Positions 29,883-38,119 of a DNA stretch of 49,513 nt are shown one piece after another. Position 1 is the stretch's first letter, and every line of letters starts with the position of its first letter. The notes beneath the pieces are model-generated. The model was not told where the DNA came from, did no database searches, and was given only the letters and a program-made list of their open reading frames with translations. The stretch is from Oscillospiraceae bacterium (GTDB lineage Bacteria > Bacillota_A > Clostridia > Oscillospirales > Ruminococcaceae): positions 1 to 49,513 of the forward strand of contig JAGAJA010000114.1 of NCBI GenBank assembly GCA_017829075.1, read 5' to 3'. The position numbers and the translations under genes are program-made.

Positions 29883-31379
29883 ATGACCTATAAAAATCCC
29901 GTTTTAAAAGGCTTTTACCCAGACCCCAGCGTTTGCCGGCACAACGGAAAATACTATCTTGTATGCAGCTCTTTTCAGTACTTCCCCGGAGTCCCGCTTT
30001 TTGAGAGTGACGACCTTGTTAACTGGAAGCAGATAGGCTATGTCCTGACAAGAAAAAGTCAGGTCATGCTGGATAAGATAAACAGCTCCGGCGGAGTTTT
30101 CGCGCCGACTATCCGCTGCAATAACGGACGCTTCTACATGGTAACTACAAACGACACCACCCACCAGAATTTCTATGTATACACCGATGATATCTACGGC
30201 GAATGGTCGGAGCCGATATATGTCGATCAGGGCGGTATCGACCCGTCGCTGTTCTTTGAGGACGGTCACACCTACTTCATGAGCAACGGCGCGGACGACA
30301 ACGGCGTTGGCGGAGTTGTCCAGTGCGAGATAGACATTGAAACCGGAAAGAAGCTCTCGCCTAGCCGCTGCATCTGGCAAGGCTCCGGCGGACGCTTCCT
30401 TGAAAGCCCGCACCTGTACAAAATAAACGGTACCTACTACCTCATGGCGGCGGAGGGCGGCACGGAATACGGTCACATGATAACCTGCGCGAGAGCAGAT
30501 TCCGTCTGGGGCAAATTCGAGGGCAACCCCAACAATCCAGTCCTCACCAACCGCAACAAGGCTCCCTATATAATTCAGGGAATAGGTCACGGCGACCTTG
30601 TTCAGGACAGCTTTGGAAACTGGTTTGTGCTGAGCCTCGGCTTCCGGCAGCAGCATATCTGGCGTCCTTATCATCACCTCGGCAGAGAGGTTTTCCTCAC
30701 TCCGGTGAAGTTCGGTGGGGACGGCTGGTTCACCTGCGGAAAGGACGGAACCACCGATGAAAGCTACGAAATACAGGGGGATTTCACCCAGAACGAGCAG
30801 CGGGAATACACCTTTGCCAACACCCGCTGGGACGTTGAGTGGTGCTTCCTGCGCCACCCGCATATGGAAAACTACGAGCTTTCCGGGGATAAAGCGGTGC
30901 TTCACGGCACGGATATCACGCTGGACATGGTGGATTCTCCGACATTCATCGGAATGCGCCAGCGGGATTTCCACATGGAGCTTCGAACTAAGGTAAGTGT
31001 TTCCGGCGAGGGAGAAGCTCCTGCGGTGGGCGGAGTAACCGCGTACATCACCGAAAATGAGCATTACGACCTTGCTGTTGAGCAGACAAGCGCCGGTTGC
31101 CGGGCGGTTCTTATGCTGAATATCGGCGGGATAAAGCACCGCCAGTGCGAACTCCCGATAGAGGGGAATTCAGCGGAGCTGGTAGTCCGCTCGGACTGTT
31201 TCTGCTACAACTTTTTCATTGTCCGGAACGGGCAGGAGGTACCCCTCGGCAGCGGCAGCACGAAATACCTCTCCAGCGAGGTCGCGGAGGGCTTCACCGG
31301 AGTAATTACCGCGCTGTACGCCGTGAACGGAACTGCGGAGTTCAGCGGATTTTCATGCAGATACAGTGACGGAGAATAA
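29883..31379 (+). CDS. Glycoside hydrolase family 43 (xylosidase/arabinofuranosidase type)
   Basis: 498 residues, no signal peptide, so cytoplasmic. The five-bladed propeller domain has NPVLKGFYPDPSVCRHNGKY (base Asp14), GGIDPSLFFEDGHTYFM (Asp120, pKa modulator) and GRFLESPHLYKINGTYYLM (acid Glu174). The last ~180 residues are a beta sandwich of the ConA/GH43-C2 kind (SPTFIGMRQRDFHMELRTKV). It resembles xylan/arabinan side-chain glycosidases that hydrolyse imported oligosaccharides. GAAAGGA precedes the ATG. Confidence 0.9.
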   Translation: MTYKNPVLKGFYPDPSVCRHNGKYYLVCSSFQYFPGVPLFESDDLVNWKQIGYVLTRKSQVMLDKINSSGGVFAPTIRCNNGRFYMVTTNDTTHQNFYVYTDDIYGEWSEPIYVDQGGIDPSLFFEDGHTYFMSNGADDNGVGGVVQCEIDIETGKKLSPSRCIWQGSGGRFLESPHLYKINGTYYLMAAEGGTEYGHMITCARADSVWGKFEGNPNNPVLTNRNKAPYIIQGIGHGDLVQDSFGNWFVLSLGFRQQHIWRPYHHLGREVFLTPVKFGGDGWFTCGKDGTTDESYEIQGDFTQNEQREYTFANTRWDVEWCFLRHPHMENYELSGDKAVLHGTDITLDMVDSPTFIGMRQRDFHMELRTKVSVSGEGEAPAVGGVTAYITENEHYDLAVEQTSAGCRAVLMLNIGGIKHRQCELPIEGNSAELVVRSDCFCYNFFIVRNGQEVPLGSGSTKYLSSEVAEGFTGVITALYAVNGTAEFSGFSCRYSDGE

Positions 31380-31384
31380 TTTAG

Positions 31385-31415
31385 TGGTCGGCGCTTAAAA
31401 CGCCGACCATTTTCC
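31385..31415 (+). terminator. Terminator after the GH43 gene
   Basis: Perfect 9-bp stem TGGTCGGCG/CGCCGACCA with loop CTTAAAA (31385-31409), then TTTTCC. It sits between the convergent GH43 and birA genes and may serve both strands. Confidence 0.8.
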
Positions 31416-31445
31416 GTATGTGCTGCTTTATGGAAATCAACCCGC

Positions 31446-32408
31446 TTACTCAAATCCCCCGATGACTGATATCTCCCCGGAACGCAGCGTTTCTCTGCCG
31501 TTTTCCGTTTCTACCACCAGACAGCCGTTGTCGTCTATTTCAAGCGCCCTGCCGCTGCGGGTAGTCCCACCCTGCAAAAAGGTGATATCCCTGCCCGGAA
31601 CGATCGAACGCTCGCGGTACTTGTTCAGCAGTTCAGTCCGGTTACCGCTTTCCGCGTAGTCCAGCAGCCGGGAAGCAATTTCGGCGCAAAGCCTGTTTCT
31701 CTCGGCAAATACCCCCAGCGACCCGGCAAGCCCGGCTATCTCCTCCGGGAAGTTCTCCGTGCGGATATTGATTCCCATTCCTACTATCACGGTTTCCGCC
31801 ATGCCGCTCTCGAAGTCGCTTATCGCTTCTGTGAGAATTCCGCTGATCTTTCTGCCGTTATAGAATATATCGTTCACCCATTTTATCCCGGCTCTGATCC
31901 CGCAGACCTGTTCAATGCTCTCGGTGAGCGACACCGCTGCCGCCATAGTGATGTCGGTGCAGTCGGAAAGCGGCTTGTGGGGCTTTAGTATCACGCTCAT
32001 GTACAGACCTGTTCCCTCCGGGGAATAAAAGCTCTTTCCGAAGCGCCCGCGTCCGTTGGTCTGACCGTCTGCGGCGATTATCGTGCCGTCCGGCATTCCA
32101 CGCAGCGCCGCGGACTTTGCCTCGGTGTTGGTGGAGGATACCGTGTGAAACACCTCCACCGGGTTTCCCCGGTATTTCTCCGGGAGATACAGCCGTATTC
32201 CTTCGGCGGTCAGCACGTCCGTTTCGTTTTCAAGGATATAGCCTCGGTTGGTTCCCGCCGAAATGCGGTAGCCCTCCTCCTGAAGCTGCTTCACCGCTTT
32301 CCACACCGCCGCTCTGGAAACTCCCAGCCTGTCCGCAAGCTCCTGCCCGGAAACCGCAGCTCCCCGCCGCTGCTCCAGAAGAGCGGCAACATCATTCTTT
32401 ATCGCCAT
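31446..32408 (-). CDS. birA: Bifunctional biotin ligase/biotin operon repressor
   Basis: 320 residues. N-terminal winged helix (SGQELADRLGVSRAAVWKAV, about 18-37), then the ligase core with TNGRGRFGKSFYSPEGTGLY biotinyl-AMP loop, KWVNDIFYNGRKISGILTEA (catalytic Lys) and a C-terminal SH3-like domain with EIDDNGCLVVETENG. It biotinylates carboxylase carriers and represses biotin genes. Transcribed from a private promoter at 32450-32478. Confidence 0.93.
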   Translation of the reverse strand: MAIKNDVAALLEQRRGAAVSGQELADRLGVSRAAVWKAVKQLQEEGYRISAGTNRGYILENETDVLTAEGIRLYLPEKYRGNPVEVFHTVSSTNTEAKSAALRGMPDGTIIAADGQTNGRGRFGKSFYSPEGTGLYMSVILKPHKPLSDCTDITMAAAVSLTESIEQVCGIRAGIKWVNDIFYNGRKISGILTEAISDFESGMAETVIVGMGINIRTENFPEEIAGLAGSLGVFAERNRLCAEIASRLLDYAESGNRTELLNKYRERSIVPGRDITFLQGGTTRSGRALEIDDNGCLVVETENGRETLRSGEISVIGGFE

Positions 32409-32449
32409 AGGTCTGCCCCCTGAATAGATTTTCTGGATTTTCTGTTACT

Positions 32450-32478
32450 ATTATATACCAAAACCGCCGGTTTTTCAA
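32450..32478 (-). promoter_or_regulatory. Promoter of birA
   Basis: Minus strand TTGAAA (32473-32478), 17-bp spacer containing the palindrome AACCGGCGGTT, TATAAT (32450-32455). Confidence 0.75.
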
Positions 32479-32504
32479 TATGTGATTAATTTTTCTAAAA
32501 CTAC

Positions 32505-32533
32505 TTGATTTTTTTACGGAAATAGAGTATAAT
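32505..32533 (+). promoter_or_regulatory. Promoter of the SRP RNA gene
   Basis: TTGATT (32505-32510), 17-bp spacer, TATAAT (32528-32533). A start near 32540 is 13 nt before the RNA's outer helix. Confidence 0.8.
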
Positions 32534-32552
32534 AGAAAAGTAAATGATTTCT

Positions 32553-32688
32553 ATAAATGCTCTCGCTTATGGGGACAGACCCTGTGCAACAGAGTGCTGT
32601 GAACCATGTCAGGCGGGGAACCGAGCAGCATTAAGCGGATTTCTCTGTGTGCCGCAGTCAGCCTGTTCCCATAATCGAGGGCATTTAT
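32553..32688 (+). ncRNA. ffs: Signal recognition particle RNA (4.5S/scRNA)
   Basis: The outer helix pairs ATAAATGC (32553-32560) with GCATTTAT (32681-32688), extended by CTTATGGG with CCCATAAT. The apical domain has ACCATGTCAGG-CGGGGAACCG-AGCAGCA, the conserved Ffh-binding GUCAGG...AGCAGC core around a GGAA-type tip. It lies directly upstream of dnaX, its usual place in Firmicutes. With Ffh it targets membrane proteins. Exact ends are uncertain by several bases. Confidence 0.88.
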
Positions 32689-32713
32689 ATTTTTGTACAG
32701 GGGAGGTGCGGCT

Positions 32714-34789
32714 GTGTATCTGGCATTATATAGAAAATATCGTCCGAGAACGTTTGATGACGTTATTTCTCAGCCGCATATCGTTACCACGCTGAAAAAC
32801 CAGATAGCCACCGGGCAGAACGCCCATGCCTATCTTTTCACCGGAAGCCGCGGAACAGGCAAGACCACCTGCTCGAAGATCCTTGCAATGGCTCTCAACT
32901 GCAAGCACCCGGTGAACGGAAACCCCTGCCTTGAGTGCGAAAGCTGCCGGGAGATCGCAGACGGATCTTCTACCGATATTCTGGAGATAGACGCAGCGAG
33001 CAACAGCAGCGTAAACGACGTCCACGAGCTTCAGGAGCAGCTTGCCTATACCCCGGTTAGCTGCAAATACAGGGTGTACATTCTGGACGAGGTTCATATG
33101 CTGTCAAAGGCGGCGTTCAACGCGCTGCTCAAGACGATTGAGGAACCGCCGCCCCATGTCATATTCATATTTGCCACCACCGAGCTGCATAAAGTGCCCG
33201 CCACCATTCTTTCCCGCTGCCAGCGTTTCGAGTTCCGCAGGATAGACCTAGCGGACAGTTCCGCGCGGCTGATGAGCGTTGCAGAGAACGAGGGAGTTGT
33301 GCTCACGCAGGAGGCGGCGGATATGATCTCCCGCCTGTCCGACGGAGGAATGCGCGACGCGCTGTCGCTGCTTGACCGCTGCATTGCCATGAGCAGAGAG
33401 GTCACCGGAGAGGTAGTGCGAAACTGCGCAGGAGTGGCGGACAACCATTATCTGTTCCAGTTCGCTGATATGATCGCGGCAAGGGATATCCCAGGCTGCA
33501 TTACCCTGCTGGAACAGCTTTATAAGGGAAGCAAGGACATTTCCCGCATTATGGAGGAGCTGAGCGGAGTTTTCCGGGATATCATGCTTTGCAGCAGCGC
33601 TCCCGCCGAAAAGGAACTGCTTTCTGTCATGCCGCAGGATCGCCCGGAGATCGAAAGGCTTTCGGGGCTTTTCAGCATGGAGGAGATACTGCGCTGCCTG
33701 ACGCTTATTCAGGAATGCGTGGACAAGATCTCCCTCACCCGCAGCCGCCGTACTCTGGCGGAAATGTGCTTTGTAAAGCTATGCACCGGCGCTCCCACTG
33801 CTGAACAGGCAGCCGCAGCCGCTCGCTCGGCGGTCTCAAAGCCGGTACAGCCCGCAAAGCCTGCGGAATACAAGCCGATGGGCAGCGAATTCGCGCCGCT
33901 TCCGGACGAAAAGCTGAAGCCGAAGCAGGCGCTGAATGTGAATAAGATCCGGGAGATCTTCAACCAGCCGGAGGAAGAAAAAACTCAGGCAGAGGCTCCG
34001 GAGAAAGCCGCCCCCCCCGCGCCGGAACTCCCGCCAAAGCAGGAGATAAAGCCGGAAACCGCGGCGAATATAAACAAGATCCACGATATCTTCAATCAGC
34101 CGGATCAGGCAAATGAAGTCAGTCCGACACCCGCTCCTGTAAAGCGCGAGCAGGCAAAGGAAACGATCCCGCCCGCCGTTGATGAAGCGCCCCTGCCGGA
34201 GTTTAACAGCAAGCCGGCAGCGCCGGATATTCAGGAGATCGCTCCTCCACCGGAGGAGCCGCCGGAGGAATTCATTCCCCAGCGGGAGTTTGATGTTGCG
34301 CCGGCGAAGCCCGCCGCCGCTCCGGAGCAGGTAAAGCAGCAGGAGAAGCCGCAAGCTGCTCCTCAGCCGGAAAAGACGGAAATGCCGGAAAAGCCGGAAG
34401 CCTCAGAGCCGGAAAAGTCCTCCGCCGAAAACACCGGGGAAGCTCCCGCCGAAAGCGGATATGAGAAGCTCACCGGAATTTCAGCGGAAGAATGGAGCGC
34501 CGTTCTGGAAAAGGTATCGCCGCTTTATTCCGCAATGCTGGACGGCTCAGAGGTGAGCGTAAATTCCGACGGAGCGCTGGAGATACATTCCGGAAATCTC
34601 ATGCTTCAGGGAATGATAAACAGCGGTTATCAGGAGCTTGAAAAGGAGCTTGAAGCGGGACTTGGAAAGAGAGTCCGCGCGCTGGTAATAGGCACGGAAA
34701 CGGAAGAAACAGCCGGGGACGAAAACTCTGCTGTGAAAGAGCTGCTGGAAAAAGCAAAGCGGCTCAATATAGAAGTACAATATAAGTGA
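32714..34789 (+). CDS. dnaX: DNA polymerase III gamma/tau subunit
   Basis: Start GTG at 32714 (GTG TAT CTG GCA, MYLALYRKYRPRTFDDVI), with GGGGAGG 5 nt ahead; the frame's ATG at 32693 lies in the leader. 691 residues. Walker A GSRGTGKT (44-51), zinc-binding Cys63/72/75/78, DEVHMLSKAAFNALLKTIEE Walker B region and the arginine-finger ILSRCQRFEF. After ~360 the tail is Pro/Glu/Lys-rich with a doubled 'INKIREIFNQPEE' / 'INKIHDIFNQPD' repeat, then a C-terminal domain. It is the tau-type clamp loader. The first gene of dnaX-ebfC-comEC-recR. Confidence 0.93.
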   Translation: MYLALYRKYRPRTFDDVISQPHIVTTLKNQIATGQNAHAYLFTGSRGTGKTTCSKILAMALNCKHPVNGNPCLECESCREIADGSSTDILEIDAASNSSVNDVHELQEQLAYTPVSCKYRVYILDEVHMLSKAAFNALLKTIEEPPPHVIFIFATTELHKVPATILSRCQRFEFRRIDLADSSARLMSVAENEGVVLTQEAADMISRLSDGGMRDALSLLDRCIAMSREVTGEVVRNCAGVADNHYLFQFADMIAARDIPGCITLLEQLYKGSKDISRIMEELSGVFRDIMLCSSAPAEKELLSVMPQDRPEIERLSGLFSMEEILRCLTLIQECVDKISLTRSRRTLAEMCFVKLCTGAPTAEQAAAAARSAVSKPVQPAKPAEYKPMGSEFAPLPDEKLKPKQALNVNKIREIFNQPEEEKTQAEAPEKAAPPAPELPPKQEIKPETAANINKIHDIFNQPDQANEVSPTPAPVKREQAKETIPPAVDEAPLPEFNSKPAAPDIQEIAPPPEEPPEEFIPQREFDVAPAKPAAAPEQVKQQEKPQAAPQPEKTEMPEKPEASEPEKSSAENTGEAPAESGYEKLTGISAEEWSAVLEKVSPLYSAMLDGSEVSVNSDGALEIHSGNLMLQGMINSGYQELEKELEAGLGKRVRALVIGTETEETAGDENSAVKELLEKAKRLNIEVQYK

Positions 34790-34802
34790 AAGGATTATCA
34801 CA

Positions 34803-35150
34803 ATGAAAGCAAGATTACCCAAGGAATATCAGAACTCCACACCCAACATGAATCAGATGGTAAGAAAAGCCCAGAAGATGCAGGACGACATCGCAAAGAT
34901 ACAGGAAGACCTTGCCGTTAAGGAATTCACCAAGCAGGTTGGCGGCGGCGCTCTGGAGCTTGTTATGACCGGCGACAAGCAGCTCAAGTCCGTTACCCTG
35001 AAGCCGGAGGTCGTTGACCCGGAGGATATCGAAATGCTTCAGGATCTCATCATCAGCGGCGTAAACGAAATACTCAAGGAAGTTGATGATTACGGCGCAG
35101 CGGAGATGGAAAAGGTGACCGGCGGAGTTTCTTTCCCCGGCTTCATCTGA
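34803..35150 (+). CDS. ebfC: YbaB/EbfC nucleoid-associated protein
   Basis: 115 residues, NMNQMVRKAQKMQDDIAKIQ, then GGGALELVMTGDKQLKSVTL and a C-terminal helix ILKEVDDYGAAEMEKVTGG. It is the dimeric YbaB fold that binds DNA. dnaX-ebfC-recR synteny is conserved in bacteria, here with comEC inserted before recR. Confidence 0.93.
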   Translation: MKARLPKEYQNSTPNMNQMVRKAQKMQDDIAKIQEDLAVKEFTKQVGGGALELVMTGDKQLKSVTLKPEVVDPEDIEMLQDLIISGVNEILKEVDDYGAAEMEKVTGGVSFPGFI

Positions 35151-35171
35151 TAGCATAACATAATACCATTC

Positions 35172-35191
35172 GGGCGGGGTAACTCCCGCCC
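35172..35191 (+). other. Hairpin just upstream of comEC
   Basis: GGGCGGG/CCCGCCC, 7-bp stem with a 6-nt loop, no T-run. It ends 8 nt before the comEC ATG at 35200, covering the only G-rich stretch near it, and could regulate comEC translation. Confidence 0.5.
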
Positions 35192-35199
35192 ATATATGT

Positions 35200-37188
35200 A
35201 TGAACAGTAAAATTACCTCAGAGCTTAAGCTTCCGGCGGTGGGGCTGGGGCTGATGTTCTTTGCCGGCTGCTTTGCAGGGAGTATCCTAAGCCGGAATGC
35301 CGGAATTATTCTGATCGCGGTGGTCTGCGTCCTTGCGCTGGTGAGCTTTATCGCACGACGGGGCAGGGTCTGGGCGGTCGGACTGCTGCTTGGTCTGGTA
35401 AGCATTACCTCTTATCTTCAATTCTATGTCCAGCCGCTGGAGGATCTGTCCGGAAGAGAAATCCGCGCGGAGTTCCGGATAGTATCCCAGAACGGCTCTT
35501 ATCCCGGCTGGAGCAGTTCCACGGCGGTATGCAGCATAGACGGCTGTCCCGCTGTGGTATACCTCAACGGAAACTACCAAGCGGACATCGGCGACAGCGT
35601 TGACGCGCTCGTTACCCTCGGAAAATCCCGGCAGAATGCCTACACCTTTTCGGACGGAATAGTGCTTTCCGGAGAGGTGAAACAGGTTTACAGCGCCAGA
35701 AGTAATTTCAGCCTGCTGTATTTCGCGGAGCTTTTCCGTAATGCGGCGGCGGAGCGGCTGAACGGGCTGGGCGGCGATGAAGCTGAGCTTTGCAAAGGGC
35801 TTCTTCTCGGCAGGACTGACGGATTTTCCCTCAGACTGCGCCGGGATATCACATACAGCGGCGTAAACTACATGACCGCCGTATCCGGAGCGCACATAAC
35901 CCTCTGCATAGCGATACTGACGGAGCTTTTCGGCAGGGATCGCCGCAGGCTGTGCGCGTGGCTGTCGATAGCGTCCGTGGCTCTGCTGGCGGTGCTGTTT
36001 GGATTTGCTCCGTCGGTCATGAGAGCGGGCTTTATGCTGATATTGCTGAACTGCGGCGCATTGTTCTGCCGGAAAGCGGACACACTGAATTCCCTGTGCG
36101 TATCGCTGCTGCTTCTGACGGTATTTACTCCCTATGCAGCGGCAGACCCGGCTTTGCAGATGTCCGCGCTGGGAGTTTTCGGCGCGGCGGTACTCGGAAC
36201 GGCTCTCAACAATCTGCGGAAATTCCAGTTTGAACGCTTCCGGCTGCTCGCGCTTATCAAGAAAGCCGCGGTCATGTCGCTTGGCGCTATGGTGTGCATT
36301 GCCCCGGTGAGCGTTTCGCTTTTCGGCGGAATTTCACTGGCGGAGATACCCGCGTCTGTCGTGCTTTCGCCGTTCTTCGCGGCGGCGCTGATACTGGGAG
36401 CGCTTATGGCGGTGAGCGGAGTTCCGCTGCTGATAGTGCCGCTGAAAGGCGTGATGATCTGCTTTCGGTGGATACTCGGTTTCTTCGGGGAGATCGACGG
36501 CGCGTGGCTGGCTATGGACTTTCCCGCTGCTGTTCCGCTCGCGGCGCTAACTGCGTTCCTGATGATTATTGCGGCGTTTGTTCCGGATCATTCCAAGCTT
36601 GCGCTCAGCAGCTTCGCTCTGAGCCTTGTGCTGACGATCTGCGTTAGCATTTTCTCCGCTCAGCACCGCCGGAGGATAGATTTCGTTTCCGACGGGAGCA
36701 GCGGAGCGGCGGTGCTTTGCAGCCGCAATGAAGCCGCCGTGATTATTTCCGGAAGCGGTGGTGGTCTTTCCTATCAGCTCTATAACGAATTTATCCGCAG
36801 CGGCATAACCCGAATACGGCTTATCAACGCGCCGCAGCTTGACAGCAGCGGAATTAACGCTATCTCAGAGCTTACGGAGCTGTTCCCGGCGGACAGCCTG
36901 CTCTGCGGCGAGGAGCTTATCCCGCTGGCACAGGGGCTTTGCTCCGGGGCGGGGGAGATAAAGCCCGCCGCCGAGGTACTGTCCATAGACGGAAAAACCA
37001 TAGCCTGCGCGAAATCCGGAAGCGATATCGAAGCGGATATCGCGCTGTATTACAGCTACACCATGAAAGAGCCGGAAAGCCGAGCGGCGCTTGCGCTGTA
37101 CGTTTCATCAAGGCAGAATGTGCTGCCGGAGGGCGGCATCAATATATATGACGAGGTACTGAGGATAGACCTCGCCGCAACTGAATAA
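35200..37188 (+). CDS. comEC: ComEC/Rec2-family DNA uptake channel
   Basis: 662 residues. Several hydrophobic helices at the N-terminus (VGLGLMFFAGCFAGSI; GIILIAVVCVLALVSFI), an OB-like extracellular domain (~80-165), the competence domain with NYMTAVSGAHITLCIAILTE and PSVMRAGFMLILLNCGAL, and more helices to ~490. The C-terminal ~160 residues correspond to the metallo-beta-lactamase position but lack any HxHxDH motif and end LALYVSSRQNVLPEGG..., so this nuclease-like domain appears degenerate. It moves single-stranded DNA across the membrane. No Shine-Dalgarno of note. Confidence 0.85.
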   Translation: MNSKITSELKLPAVGLGLMFFAGCFAGSILSRNAGIILIAVVCVLALVSFIARRGRVWAVGLLLGLVSITSYLQFYVQPLEDLSGREIRAEFRIVSQNGSYPGWSSSTAVCSIDGCPAVVYLNGNYQADIGDSVDALVTLGKSRQNAYTFSDGIVLSGEVKQVYSARSNFSLLYFAELFRNAAAERLNGLGGDEAELCKGLLLGRTDGFSLRLRRDITYSGVNYMTAVSGAHITLCIAILTELFGRDRRRLCAWLSIASVALLAVLFGFAPSVMRAGFMLILLNCGALFCRKADTLNSLCVSLLLLTVFTPYAAADPALQMSALGVFGAAVLGTALNNLRKFQFERFRLLALIKKAAVMSLGAMVCIAPVSVSLFGGISLAEIPASVVLSPFFAAALILGALMAVSGVPLLIVPLKGVMICFRWILGFFGEIDGAWLAMDFPAAVPLAALTAFLMIIAAFVPDHSKLALSSFALSLVLTICVSIFSAQHRRRIDFVSDGSSGAAVLCSRNEAAVIISGSGGGLSYQLYNEFIRSGITRIRLINAPQLDSSGINAISELTELFPADSLLCGEELIPLAQGLCSGAGEIKPAAEVLSIDGKTIACAKSGSDIEADIALYYSYTMKEPESRAALALYVSSRQNVLPEGGINIYDEVLRIDLAATE

Positions 37189-37199
37189 AGGAGAACAAC

Positions 37200-37796
37200 A
37201 TGGCTGAATTTATATCCGCTCCGCTGGCGCTGGCTGCGGAGCAGTTTGCAAAGCTGCCGGGAATAGGAATAAAAACCGCGCAGCGGCTTGCATATTATAT
37301 GCTCAATCTTCCGGCGCATGAGGTGGAGGAATTCGCGGACGCTCTGGTGAAAGCCCGCAACGGCGTGCAGCTCTGCCGCTGCTGCCAGAACTTCACCGAC
37401 CGTGAGGTGTGCGAGATATGCGCGGACGAAAGCCGCGACAAGGGCGTTATCTGCGTGGTGGAGTCCCCGAAGGACGTTTCTGCGTTTGAGCGCTCCGGCG
37501 GGTTTGAGGGAGTTTATCACGTCCTGCACGGACTGCTTTCACCGATGGACGGGATCACCGCCGAGGACCTCAAGATAAAGGAGCTGATGAGCCGGCTTTC
37601 TGACGCACGGGAGGTCATTATGGCAACCAACCCCACTGTGGAGGGAGAGGCTACCGCCGTATATATAAGCCGCCTGATAAAGCCAATGGGGATCAAGGTT
37701 TCCCGGCTCGCCTACGGACTTCCTGCCGGCTCCGCTCTGGAATTTGCGGACGATGTTACCCTTTTGAAAGCACTTGAAAATCGCAACGAGCTGTAA
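37200..37796 (+). CDS. recR: Recombination mediator RecR
   Basis: 198 residues. HhH (FAKLPGIGIKTAQRLAYYML), a four-Cys zinc finger (CRCCQNFTDREVCEICAD near 57-74), TOPRIM (VICVVESPKDVSAFERSGGF) and the conserved ATNPTVEGEATAVYISRLIK and GSALEFADDVTLLKALENR. It works in RecFOR gap repair. AGGAG precedes the ATG. The last gene of the cluster. Confidence 0.95.
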   Translation: MAEFISAPLALAAEQFAKLPGIGIKTAQRLAYYMLNLPAHEVEEFADALVKARNGVQLCRCCQNFTDREVCEICADESRDKGVICVVESPKDVSAFERSGGFEGVYHVLHGLLSPMDGITAEDLKIKELMSRLSDAREVIMATNPTVEGEATAVYISRLIKPMGIKVSRLAYGLPAGSALEFADDVTLLKALENRNEL

Positions 37797-37808
37797 TAAT
37801 TCCATGAC

Positions 37809-37840
37809 AAAAAAGTCCCGCAGCTGTGCTTGCTGCGGGA
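37809..37840 (-). terminator. Intrinsic terminator, minus strand
   Basis: TCCCGCAGC/GCTGCGGGA, 9-bp stem with 7-nt loop, then A-C-TTTTTT on the minus strand. On the plus strand AAATAATG follows, not a T-run, so it serves minus transcription. Confidence 0.75.
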
Positions 37841-37985
37841 AATAATGTGTATCTGCGCGAAAAAAGGAAGGAAAACGCACAGATATTTTTCGATGAATAC
37901 TCATCATAAAAAGGGGAGGTAGGTTATGTGAACGCCGCATTTAAGCGGCGGCTTGTCGGCAGTAACCTTACACGTTGGTTTCCTG
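37809..37985 (-). ncRNA. Candidate minus-strand small RNA with anti-SD segments
   Basis: No gene lies between recR and the MATE gene. Read on the minus strand it has a TATAAT box (37991-37996) with a weak -35, then a hairpin closed by GGTTA/TAACC with inner CGCCGC/GCGGCG (37922-37967), CCTACCTCCCC and TTTTT unpaired, GATGA-GTAT-TCATC (37892-37905), TCTGTGCG/CGCGCAGA around a pyrimidine loop (37852-37883), and a terminator with 9-bp stem and T6 (37809-37840). The pyrimidine stretches complement Shine-Dalgarno sequences. Expression is inferred only. Confidence 0.45.
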
Positions 37986-38119
37986 CTGTGATTATATAAT
38001 ACACTCCATGTATGAATTTAGCGTAACGGGTTTGTGAAATAAAAGTGAAAGATTTCTGCTTATACTGTGCTAAATTCGCACTATACGGAGTTTCGGGCAT
38101 AAAAAGAAAGAGTGATAAA

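Noticed and set aside
29904..31139. 411-codon minus ORF opposite the GH43 gene
   Set aside because: Antisense shadow of a GC-rich coding region; the plus frame has all catalytic motifs.
33950..34030. Programmed frameshift in dnaX at an A6 or C8 run
   Set aside because: The A-run is not in A-AAA-AAG register, and no stimulatory stem was evident.
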